Below are positions 1-5,220 of a stretch of DNA of 5,220 nt, one piece after another. This DNA is from Desulfobacterales bacterium (GTDB lineage Bacteria; Desulfobacterota; Desulfobacteria; Desulfobacterales; Desulfobacteraceae): NCBI GenBank assembly GCA_022361095.1, contig JAKSBO010000100.1:1-5220 (forward strand), given 5' to 3'. Below the pieces are notes generated by a model. The model ran no database searches. It was given only the letters and a program-made list of their open reading frames with translations, and was not told the DNA's origin. A program made the position numbers and the translations under genes. The number at the start of each line of letters is the position of its first letter. Position 1 is the stretch's first letter.

Positions 1-19
1 CTTCATAAGTAAATTGACC

Positions 20-57
20 TTATCAAAAATATGTTTTGTTTAATCCCTATTTGATAA
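20..57. repeat. AT-rich 8-bp inverted repeat spanning the stop of the FrhB-like gene
   Basis: TTATCAAA (20-27) and TTTGATAA (50-57) are exact reverse complements separated by 22 nt, and the TAG at 47-49 lies just inside. The stem is weak, the loop is long and no T-run follows on the minus strand, so it is not a convincing terminator. The rest of positions 1-46 is AT-rich and shows no gene. Confidence 0.25.
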
Positions 58-994
58 ATGCATCCGGATCTTTGGGATTAAACGCATCAAGGGGGGGACG
101 ATCATCCAGTGTGAGACCCGCCCGCCAGTCAAACATCTCCTGGCAGTCCTTTTCCAGTTTTTTGGTGAACGCTCTCATATTGATTCCCATGGGGCAGGCC
201 CTCTCGCAAGCTCCGCAATCGGTGCATCTTCCGGCACAATGATAGGCGCGCAGAAAATGGAAGGTCCGGGTATCCGTGGGATCATCGCCTTTGCCCACCC
301 ACTGGGGTTTGGATTCATCCACAAAACAGGTCGGGCAATAGCAGAGCGGACACGCATTGCGGCAGGCATAACAGCGAATGCAATTGGAGAGCAGGTCTTC
401 AAAATGCCGCCACTTCTCATCTGTGGACATCTCTTCGATTTTGCGCACATCTTCGTACCTGTCCACATCGGTCAGTTCGGGGACTTCCGGTGCCACCAGT
501 TCATCATAGATCACGGGATTGCGGTGGGCACAGACGGCGCAGTTCTTTTGGAGAATCTCATCTTTGCCAAAAGATTTTTCAGCATCTTTGCCTTTAACGA
601 CAACGGTGTCTCCCTGTTCAACCACATCGACAACTTCAAAATCCGCGATGTGGTTTACTTTTTTGCGGTCAATCATTCCCGTGCAGGGCACGCCCAGGAT
701 GACCAGTTGATCCCGCTTGATCTTGTTTTCGATAATATGGTTGGTGATGTTCCGTGAATCGCACCCTTTGGCCACAACCGCAATCTTTTCCTTGCGGTCG
801 GTCAAATAGGTGGTCAGGTTGATGCCGCAATTACTGTCCCACACCAGGTTTTTAACGTCATCCGGGGTTTTGGCCATGTACGGCTCATTTGACATGGGCA
901 AGGTGCCTTTTTGGAAACCAATGACCATGTCCACTTTTTTTTCTTCCAGAAGCGTCAAGGACAACGCTCTGATTCTCTCTGTATACTCTAACAT
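47..994 (-). CDS. FrhB/FdhB-like dicluster [4Fe-4S] electron-transfer protein
   Basis: A soluble 315-residue iron-sulfur protein with no signal peptide or membrane segment. The N-terminal half (about 1-155) resembles a divergent F420-hydrogenase/formate-dehydrogenase beta domain: CGINLTTYL (56-64), VAKGCDSRN (74-82) and ILGVPCTGMID (99-109), with isolated cysteines C56, C78, C104, C152 and C155. The C-terminal part carries two ferredoxin motifs: C205-X2-C208-X2-C211-X3-C215-P and C257-X2-C260-X2-C263-X3-C267-P. Between them is a cysteine-rich stretch, CPLCYCPTC (215-223), plus C253. The dicluster pattern recalls HdrC-type ferredoxins. It starts 10 nt after the mvhD stop with AGAGG upstream, so it is the third gene of the run. 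It probably docks with the HdrA/MvhD pair and links them to another redox partner or reduces its own substrate (inference). Whether it binds flavin or F420 cannot be told from the sequence. The Fe-S reading is firm; the specific function is open. Confidence 0.85.
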   Translation of the reverse strand: MLEYTERIRALSLTLLEEKKVDMVIGFQKGTLPMSNEPYMAKTPDDVKNLVWDSNCGINLTTYLTDRKEKIAVVAKGCDSRNITNHIIENKIKRDQLVILGVPCTGMIDRKKVNHIADFEVVDVVEQGDTVVVKGKDAEKSFGKDEILQKNCAVCAHRNPVIYDELVAPEVPELTDVDRYEDVRKIEEMSTDEKWRHFEDLLSNCIRCYACRNACPLCYCPTCFVDESKPQWVGKGDDPTDTRTFHFLRAYHCAGRCTDCGACERACPMGINMRAFTKKLEKDCQEMFDWRAGLTLDDRPPLDAFNPKDPDAFIK

Positions 995-1001
995 GTTGGT
1001 T

Positions 1002-1006
1002 CCTCT
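1002..1006 (-). promoter_or_regulatory. Shine-Dalgarno sequence of the FrhB-like gene
   Basis: AGAGG lies 7 nt before the ATG at 992-994 and overlaps the last bases of mvhD (TAG at 1005-1007). The overlap suggests translational coupling: efficient reinitiation here would depend on ribosomes reading through the mvhD UGA to the true stop. Confidence 0.6.
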
Positions 1007-1427
1007 ATCCGGCTTTCTTTACAAATTTGTTTATGGGCCCCAGAGCCTTTACGGATTCGGTTACCGAGTGAACCACATCGATAAACTTGCCGGCCTCTGC
1101 AGATGAGATCCATGAAAAATGAAGTCTGTCCCGCTCAATCCCCATGTGCTCCATCATGTTGGCCAGTAATACGAACTTCCGGCGTGCAAAATAATTACCT
1201 TCCAGGTAATGGCAGTCTCCGGGGTGTCAGCCGGAGACCCAGATGCCGTCGGCACCCTTCATAAAGGCGGAAAGTATGAACTTTGGAGACATCCTGCCGG
1301 AGCAGGGAATGCGAACGACCCGGATATTGGAGGGATACTGCATCCGGCTCACCCCGGCCAGGTCGGCGGCCCCGTAACTGCACCAGTTGCAGAGAAACGC
1401 TATGATTTTTGGTTCCCAATCTGACAT
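1005..1427 (-). CDS. mvhD: MvhD/FrhD-type iron-sulfur subunit, predicted selenoprotein (Sec at residue 67)
   Basis: Small electron-transfer protein that in MvhAGD-HdrABC complexes carries a [2Fe-2S] cluster and delivers electrons to HdrA. ATG at 1425-1427, TAG at 1005-1007, giving 140 residues if the in-frame UGA at 1227-1229 is read as selenocysteine. Before the UGA lie [15 protein letters not shown] (C13, C16), [10 protein letters not shown] (C42) and GADGIWVSG. Directly after it, in the same frame, are [12 protein letters not shown] (C72), [18 protein letters not shown] and a C-terminal helix, with no further stop. The family usually reads G-C-HPGDCHY, so the UGA sits exactly where Cys is expected. 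Total length matches the family's roughly 130-150 residues; the 66-codon truncation would not. VhuD, the homologue in Methanococcales, is an established selenoprotein. The gene lies 94 nt after the HdrA fusion and 10 nt before the FrhB-like gene, so all three are probably co-transcribed. The alternative, a nonsense mutation or sequencing error, is less likely given the downstream stem-loop and intact frame. Confidence 0.9.
1194..1210 (-). promoter_or_regulatory. Bacterial SECIS-like stem-loop downstream of the mvhD UGA
   Basis: In the mRNA, AUUACC and GGUAAU pair perfectly over 6 bp and close a 5-nt loop, UGGAA. There are 16 nt between the UGA and the stem and 22 nt between the UGA and the apical loop. 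Bacterial SECIS elements sit inside the coding region just after the UGA, with a short upper stem and a G among the first loop bases; this element fits. It encodes the residues Y-L-E-G-N, so it overlaps conserved protein sequence, which may partly explain the pairing. No folding energy was calculated. Confidence 0.7.
1215..1238 (-). repeat. Perfect 8-bp inverted repeat with the UGA in its loop
   Basis: The arms GTCTCCGG and CCGGAGAC are exact reverse complements around an 8-nt centre that contains the UGA (mRNA loop CUGACACC). A ribosome nearing the UGA would melt it, whereas the SECIS-like hairpin further downstream would stay folded. It may be a lower-level structural element or chance arising from GC-rich codons for V-S-G and P-G-D. 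The pairing is certain; the function is unknown. Confidence 0.6.
1227..1229 (-). other. In-frame UGA read as selenocysteine (recoding site)
   Basis: The plus strand reads tca, so the mRNA codon is UGA, codon 67 of mvhD. Flanking codons are GGC before and CAC CCC GGA GAC UGC after, giving G-U-HPGDC. The frame is unchanged on both sides, which argues against a frameshift. The position corresponds to a conserved Cys of the MvhD family and so is a natural Sec/Cys exchange site. Translation would need SelA/SelB/SelC/SelD elsewhere in the genome, which this window cannot show. Confidence 0.85.
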
Positions 1428-1438
1428 TGTCTTTTTTT

Positions 1439-1444
1439 CTCCTT
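1439..1444 (-). promoter_or_regulatory. Shine-Dalgarno sequence of mvhD
   Basis: AAGGAG in the mRNA lies 11 nt before the ATG at 1425-1427, separated by an A-rich spacer. It is a strong match to the anti-SD and supports this start for the short N-terminus ([16 protein letters not shown]). Confidence 0.75.
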
Positions 1445-1457
1445 CACGTATGGAATT

Positions 1458-1503
1458 TTGGGGCGATGAGAGCCGTTTTATTAGGATGGCCTTGATCGCC
1501 CAA
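1458..1503 (-). repeat. Imperfect inverted repeat between the HdrA fusion and mvhD
   Basis: Within the 94-nt gap, GGGCGAT and ATCGCCC pair over 7 bp, extended by 2 bp across one bulged base. They enclose about 27 nt, within which GGCC and GGCU could add a short inner stem. No U-tract follows on the minus strand, so this is not a classical intrinsic terminator. It could be an mRNA-processing or partial attenuation element that sets the ratio of the two products, or it could be chance. No clear -35/-10 promoter was seen in the gap. Confidence 0.35.
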
Positions 1504-1521
1504 TTTTATTTATGAAGCGGG

Positions 1522-4500
1522 TTAAATCGCATCAATCATTGCAAATATCTGGTCATTATCATAACCGTTGAGGCGGATCGCACCTGAGCGGCAGGAGGAT
1601 ACGCACAGTCCGCAGCCTTTGCACAGGGCGGAATTGATTTCGGCCTTTCCTGCAAATCTTCCTTCTTCCATGAAAGACGGTGCTGAGTAGGGACAGATCG
1701 ATACACACGTCCCGCAGTTGCTGCAGGCCATGGGATCAATTGATGCCACCTCGCCGTTTGTGGTTACCGTGCCTTGGGCCAGCAACGCCACCGCCCTGGA
1801 CGCCGCCGCTTTCCCCTGGGCCACTGCTTCATCAATGGGCTTGGGATAATGGGCAAGGCCTGACAGGAATACCCCGTCGGTTGCAAATTCCGAGGGTCCC
1901 AGCTTGGCGTGTCTTTCAATGAAGAAATCTTCATCGTTCATGGGGACCTTGAAGAATTGTGCCAATTGTTCTTCTTTGTTCGGAACAATGGCCGTGGCCA
2001 GTGTCAGGATGTCCGCTTCAATCTCCACCGGTTGCCCCAGAACATGGTCAATGGTTTTGATTGTTACGTAATCGTCTCCAACCGTAACCGTGGGTTTATT
2101 GTCAACGGAATAACGCATGAAAATAACCCCCGCCCTCCTGGCTTCGATGTACTTTGTTTCACGTTCACCGTAGGTCCTGATATCCCTATACAGGATAATC
2201 ACGGTGGCGTGGGGGTTGCGTTTTTTGATTTCCAAGGCACTTTCCACCGAATGGGTACAGCATACCCTGGAACAATAGGGTCTGTCCGGTTCCCTGGAGC
2301 CCACGCACTGGATAAAGACCGCACACGCAACAGCGTTCACCATGGGATCATCGGTCACCATTTTTTGATCCAGGTCCAGGCTGGTGAGCACTCTTGGGCT
2401 TTGGCCGTAGGCATATTCACTGGGTTTGTATTCCGCTGCGCCGGTGGATATGTTGGCGATGCCGTGCTCAACCACCTCTTCCCCATCTTTAGACGTAATG
2501 ACGGATTTGAAATTACCCACAAATCCATTTACGTCTGAGATGGTACTGCCCAGATGGATGTTGATGTTCTCTTCAGCGGAGACCTGCTCAACCATCTCTT
2601 TGAGCATTTCCTGGATATCTTCGCCTTTCCAGGTTTTATAGAGATTGAGGGCCTGGCCGCCCAGACGGTCTTCCTTTTCAACCAGATGGGTATAGTACCC
2701 CTGCCTTGCCAGACTCAAGGCTGTGGACATACCGGCAATGCCGCCGCCCACAACCAGCGCATGCTGGTCCACATCCAGTTTGGCCTCCTGAAGCGGCGCT
2801 TTCAGACCGACTTTGGTAACGGACATGCGAATCAGCTCTTTGGCTTTTTCCGTGGCCAGATTAGGGTTGGACTTGTGAACCCAGGAGACATGGTTTCTGA
2901 TATTCACCATCTCAAACAGGTACTTATTCAATCCGGCGTTAATCAAGGTTTCCTGGAACAGCGGTTCGTGGGTTTTCGGCGTACAGGCCGCCACGACAAT
3001 CCGGTTCAGGTTATGTTCCTTGATAATTTCGGTCATCTTTGACTGGGTATCCTGGGAGCAGGAGTAGAGATTGCTTTCCACATATTCCACAAAGGGCAGG
3101 GTCTTGGCATACTCATTAACGGCCTGAACATCCACAACCCCGGCAATATTGGCCCCGCAGTGGCAGACAAATGCACCGATTCTGGGACGTTCGCCGATCA
3201 CGTCAATTTCCGGAACAACCTCCTTGGTTTTTGTCAACGTGTTCCGTGCAGAGGCCAGGATTTCGCCCGCTGCCGTGGCAGCGGCACTGGCATCCACAAC
3301 AGCCTGGGGAATGTCTTTGGGTCCCTGGAATGCACCACATACAAAAACCCCCGGCCGTGTTGTCTGCACAGGGTTCATGGATGTGGTCCGGGCAAAGTTG
3401 CCCGGGGTCAGGCCAATGTCGAATTTTGCCGCCAGCTCCAGGAGCTCCGGAGATGTTTCCAGACCCACGGACAGGACAATCATATCCATGGTATCCATAA
3501 TCATCTGCCCGTCTTCACTCACATAGCTGATCTCCAGGTCTCCTGCATCTCCCACGGGTTTGATGGTATGAACACGGGATCTGATAAAATTGACGCCATG
3601 CTTGTCCCGGGCTTCGGTGTAGTATTTTTCAAACTCTTTGCCGAATGTTCTCATGTCCATGTAGAAGATGGAGACATCCAGGTCCGGATCATGCTCCTTG
3701 GCGATCACCGCTTCCTTGATGGCATACATGCAGCACACCGATGAACAGTGGGCATTGTCGCAACGGTTGGTCTCGCGTGAGCCCACGCACTGGAACCAGG
3801 CGATTTTTTTAGGCGCCTTATGGTCTGACGGGCGTATCACATGCCCTTCGGTGGGGCCGGAAGCAGACAATAATCGTTCAAATTGCAATGATGTGACAAC
3901 ATTGGGGTGGGTGCCGAATCCGTAAAAATCGAGTTTGCCCGGATCATAGGGTGAAAAGCCCGAAGCAATGACAACAGAGCCTACATTCAGCGGCACTTCA
4001 CAATCTTTTTCCTTGTGGGTATCCAAGGTCAGGGCGCCTGCGCCGCAAGCCTTCACACACTCCAGGCACTCACAGCAAACCATGCAGTTGATGCATTTAC
4101 CGGCTTCCTGTTTTGCCTGTTCTTCGGTGAAGCCCAGTTCAACTTCGGTAAACCCGGATTTACGTTGGGCCATGGGGATACGCGCCATGTGGGACCGGTC
4201 CACTTTTTTGGCCTTTTGGGGGACGGCATTGAAATCCTGCTGGGGGATTTCAAGTTTTTCCCGGCCCGCCTTCATATCCTCGCCTTTGAGGTAGCGCGCA
4301 ATGGAGATGGCCGCTTCCCGGCCCGCCCCGACAGCGGCGATGGCAATGGATGCGCCTGTCTGGGCATCACCGCCGGCAAAAACGCCTTCACGGGAGGTCT
4401 GGTAGGTGATGGGGTCTACGTCGAAATCACCCCATTTGTTGAGTTCAATCCCGTCTTCTTCCTTGAGAAAGGACGCATCGGTTCTTTGACCGATTGCGGG

Positions 4501-5220
4501 GATCAGCACGTCTGCCTCCACAATAAACTCACTGCCTTCAACGGGAACCGGTCTTCTTCTGCCGCTCTTGTCAGGCGCGCCAAGCTCCATTTGAATGCAC
4601 TTTACGCCTGTCAGCCTGCCGTTCTCCGCAACAACTTCGATGGGCGCTCTGAGGAATTGAATATCCACATCCTCTTCTTTGGCATCTTCAATCTCTTCGT
4701 CACGCGCCGGCATTTCAGCTTCGGTTCTTCGATAGAGCATACTGACTTTGTCTGCGCCCATCCTGAGCGCTGTTCTTGCCGCATCAATGGCAACGTCGCC
4801 GCCACCGACAACGGCCACGTTGCCTTTAACTTCCGTCATGTCGCCCAGGGCGGCATCCCTGAGGAACTTAACACCCGGAATAACCCCTTGGACCTCCTCT
4901 TCTCCGGCAATGCCCAGTTTCATATCACTGTGACAGCCAACACCGAAGAAAATCGATTTGAAGCCGTCTTTGGTAAGGCTGTCCACCGTGATGTCTTTGC
5001 CCATGACGGTGTTATATTTGATTTTAACGCCCAGCTTTTGGATCCAGGCAATCTCTTTTTCAAGAACCGAAGGCGGCAGTCTGTAATCAGGGATTCCGAC
5101 TCTCAACATACCGCCGCCCACGGGCAGGGCTTCGAAAATGGTGACGTTAAAGCCTTCCAGGGCAAGAAAGTAGGCTGCGGTCAGTCCGGCGGGACCGGCA
5201 CCGATGATGGCCACTTTTTC
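1522..5220 (-). CDS. hdrL: HdrL-like fusion: NAD(P)H/FAD oxidoreductase + double HdrA + ferredoxin (N-terminus cut by window edge)
   Basis: Large cytoplasmic flavin/iron-sulfur electron-transfer protein, probably the core of an electron-bifurcating or confurcating complex. The frame is open to the right edge (GAA AAA before the GTG at 5212-5214), and that GTG lies inside a Rossmann strand, so the true start is outside the window. Residues are counted from that GTG. At 1-315 is an NfnB/GltD-like module: FAD motif GAGPAG (5-10), NAD(P) motif GGGDVA (137-142), YRRTEAEMPA (161-170) and GGDAQTG (281-287). A cysteine cluster at 374-390 (C374, C377, C380, C381, C383, C386, C390) is a [4Fe-4S] site. 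Residues 411-655 resemble the C-terminal part of HdrA (FQCVGSR 474-480). Residues 677-1145 are a full HdrA: CHCG at 684-687, THEPLF 748-753, Rossmann GGGIAG 823-828, IQCVGSRE 968-975. Two CX2CX2CX3C motifs (1164-1174, 1198-1208) form a C-terminal ferredoxin. The missing N-terminus probably holds the GltD-type Fe-S domain (inference). Symbol by analogy with HdrL of sulfate reducers; the family call is firm, the reaction is not. Confidence 0.9.
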   Translation of the reverse strand, partial: EKVAIIGAGPAGLTAAYFLALEGFNVTIFEALPVGGGMLRVGIPDYRLPPSVLEKEIAWIQKLGVKIKYNTVMGKDITVDSLTKDGFKSIFFGVGCHSDMKLGIAGEEEVQGVIPGVKFLRDAALGDMTEVKGNVAVVGGGDVAIDAARTALRMGADKVSMLYRRTEAEMPARDEEIEDAKEEDVDIQFLRAPIEVVAENGRLTGVKCIQMELGAPDKSGRRRPVPVEGSEFIVEADVLIPAIGQRTDASFLKEEDGIELNKWGDFDVDPITYQTSREGVFAGGDAQTGASIAIAAVGAGREAAISIARYLKGEDMKAGREKLEIPQQDFNAVPQKAKKVDRSHMARIPMAQRKSGFTEVELGFTEEQAKQEAGKCINCMVCCECLECVKACGAGALTLDTHKEKDCEVPLNVGSVVIASGFSPYDPGKLDFYGFGTHPNVVTSLQFERLLSASGPTEGHVIRPSDHKAPKKIAWFQCVGSRETNRCDNAHCSSVCCMYAIKEAVIAKEHDPDLDVSIFYMDMRTFGKEFEKYYTEARDKHGVNFIRSRVHTIKPVGDAGDLEISYVSEDGQMIMDTMDMIVLSVGLETSPELLELAAKFDIGLTPGNFARTTSMNPVQTTRPGVFVCGAFQGPKDIPQAVVDASAAATAAGEILASARNTLTKTKEVVPEIDVIGERPRIGAFVCHCGANIAGVVDVQAVNEYAKTLPFVEYVESNLYSCSQDTQSKMTEIIKEHNLNRIVVAACTPKTHEPLFQETLINAGLNKYLFEMVNIRNHVSWVHKSNPNLATEKAKELIRMSVTKVGLKAPLQEAKLDVDQHALVVGGGIAGMSTALSLARQGYYTHLVEKEDRLGGQALNLYKTWKGEDIQEMLKEMVEQVSAEENINIHLGSTISDVNGFVGNFKSVITSKDGEEVVEHGIANISTGAAEYKPSEYAYGQSPRVLTSLDLDQKMVTDDPMVNAVACAVFIQCVGSREPDRPYCSRVCCTHSVESALEIKKRNPHATVIILYRDIRTYGERETKYIEARRAGVIFMRYSVDNKPTVTVGDDYVTIKTIDHVLGQPVEIEADILTLATAIVPNKEEQLAQFFKVPMNDEDFFIERHAKLGPSEFATDGVFLSGLAHYPKPIDEAVAQGKAAASRAVALLAQGTVTTNGEVASIDPMACSNCGTCVSICPYSAPSFMEEGRFAGKAEINSALCKGCGLCVSSCRSGAIRLNGYDNDQIFAMIDAI

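Noticed and set aside
1..6. Possible ATG of a further minus-strand gene at 4-6, with AAGG about 11 nt upstream
   Set aside because: Only two codons are visible, so a gene cannot be supported.
1..46. Intrinsic terminator after the FrhB-like gene
   Set aside because: The only inverted repeat is AT-rich with a 22-nt loop and no T-run follows on the minus strand.
239..757. Plus-strand open frame of 172 codons opposite the FrhB-like gene
   Set aside because: Antisense to conserved Fe-S motifs; composition is that of a reverse-complement shadow.
1227..1427. mvhD as a 66-residue gene or pseudogene ending at the UGA
   Set aside because: Conserved sequence continues in the same frame for 73 codons after the UGA, the UGA sits at a conserved Cys position, and a SECIS-like hairpin follows.
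1909..2538. Long plus-strand open frame (209 codons) opposite the HdrA fusion
   Set aside because: It lies wholly antisense to conserved HdrA sequence, has no recognisable domain, and is a shadow of the real gene.
3160..3744. Plus-strand open frame of 194 codons
   Set aside because: Antisense shadow of the HdrA region, with no family resemblance and no upstream context.
5212..5214. GTG as the real start of the HdrA fusion
   Set aside because: It is inside the first beta strand of a Rossmann fold (E-K-V-A-I-I-G-A-G), no Shine-Dalgarno is visible and the frame continues to the window edge, so the gene is cut rather than started here.
1..5220. CRISPR array, tRNA/rRNA gene, insertion sequence or tandem repeat
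   Set aside because: No spaced direct repeats, cloverleaf or transposase sequence was found; nearly all of the window is coding.

Overview
The window looks like chromosome of an anaerobic, probably sulfate-reducing or syntrophic deltaproteobacterium (Desulfobacterota, perhaps Desulfobacteraceae-like). This is inferred from gene content: a large HdrA fusion of the kind called HdrL, an MvhD-type iron-sulfur protein and an FrhB/FdhB-like dicluster ferredoxin, side by side. GC content is moderate and codon use looks uniform across the window. The organism name is inference; the gene families can be read directly.

Layout: everything is on the minus strand, in transcription order from the right edge to the left. 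(1) From beyond the right edge to 1522 runs a flavin/Fe-S protein of at least 1232 residues. It joins an NfnB/GltD-like NAD(P)H-FAD module, a [4Fe-4S] segment, a partial HdrA, a complete HdrA and a C-terminal 2x[4Fe-4S] ferredoxin. (2) A 94-nt gap follows (1428-1521), holding a Shine-Dalgarno sequence and an imperfect inverted repeat. (3) Next is mvhD (1005-1427), which a naive gene caller would cut to 66 codons because of an in-frame UGA. The frame continues into conserved MvhD sequence, and a compact stem-loop with SECIS-like geometry lies just downstream. I read this as a 140-residue selenoprotein with Sec at residue 67. (4) After 10 nt comes an FrhB/FdhB-like protein with two [4Fe-4S] motifs (47-994). 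(5) Positions 1-46 are AT-rich with no identifiable gene or terminator.

How the genes may work together (inference): HdrA flavoproteins are the bifurcating core of soluble heterodisulfide-reductase systems, and MvhD is the small Fe-S protein that passes electrons into HdrA. Here an NAD(P)H-handling module is fused to HdrA, and the MvhD partner carries selenocysteine. The third protein, rather than HdrB/HdrC, seems to supply the other electron port. A cytoplasmic complex coupling NAD(P)H, ferredoxin and a further carrier (possibly formate-, F420- or thiol/disulfide-linked) is plausible. The substrate cannot be read from the sequence.

The most notable point is the UGA/SECIS arrangement in mvhD, which standard annotation would miss or call a pseudogene.
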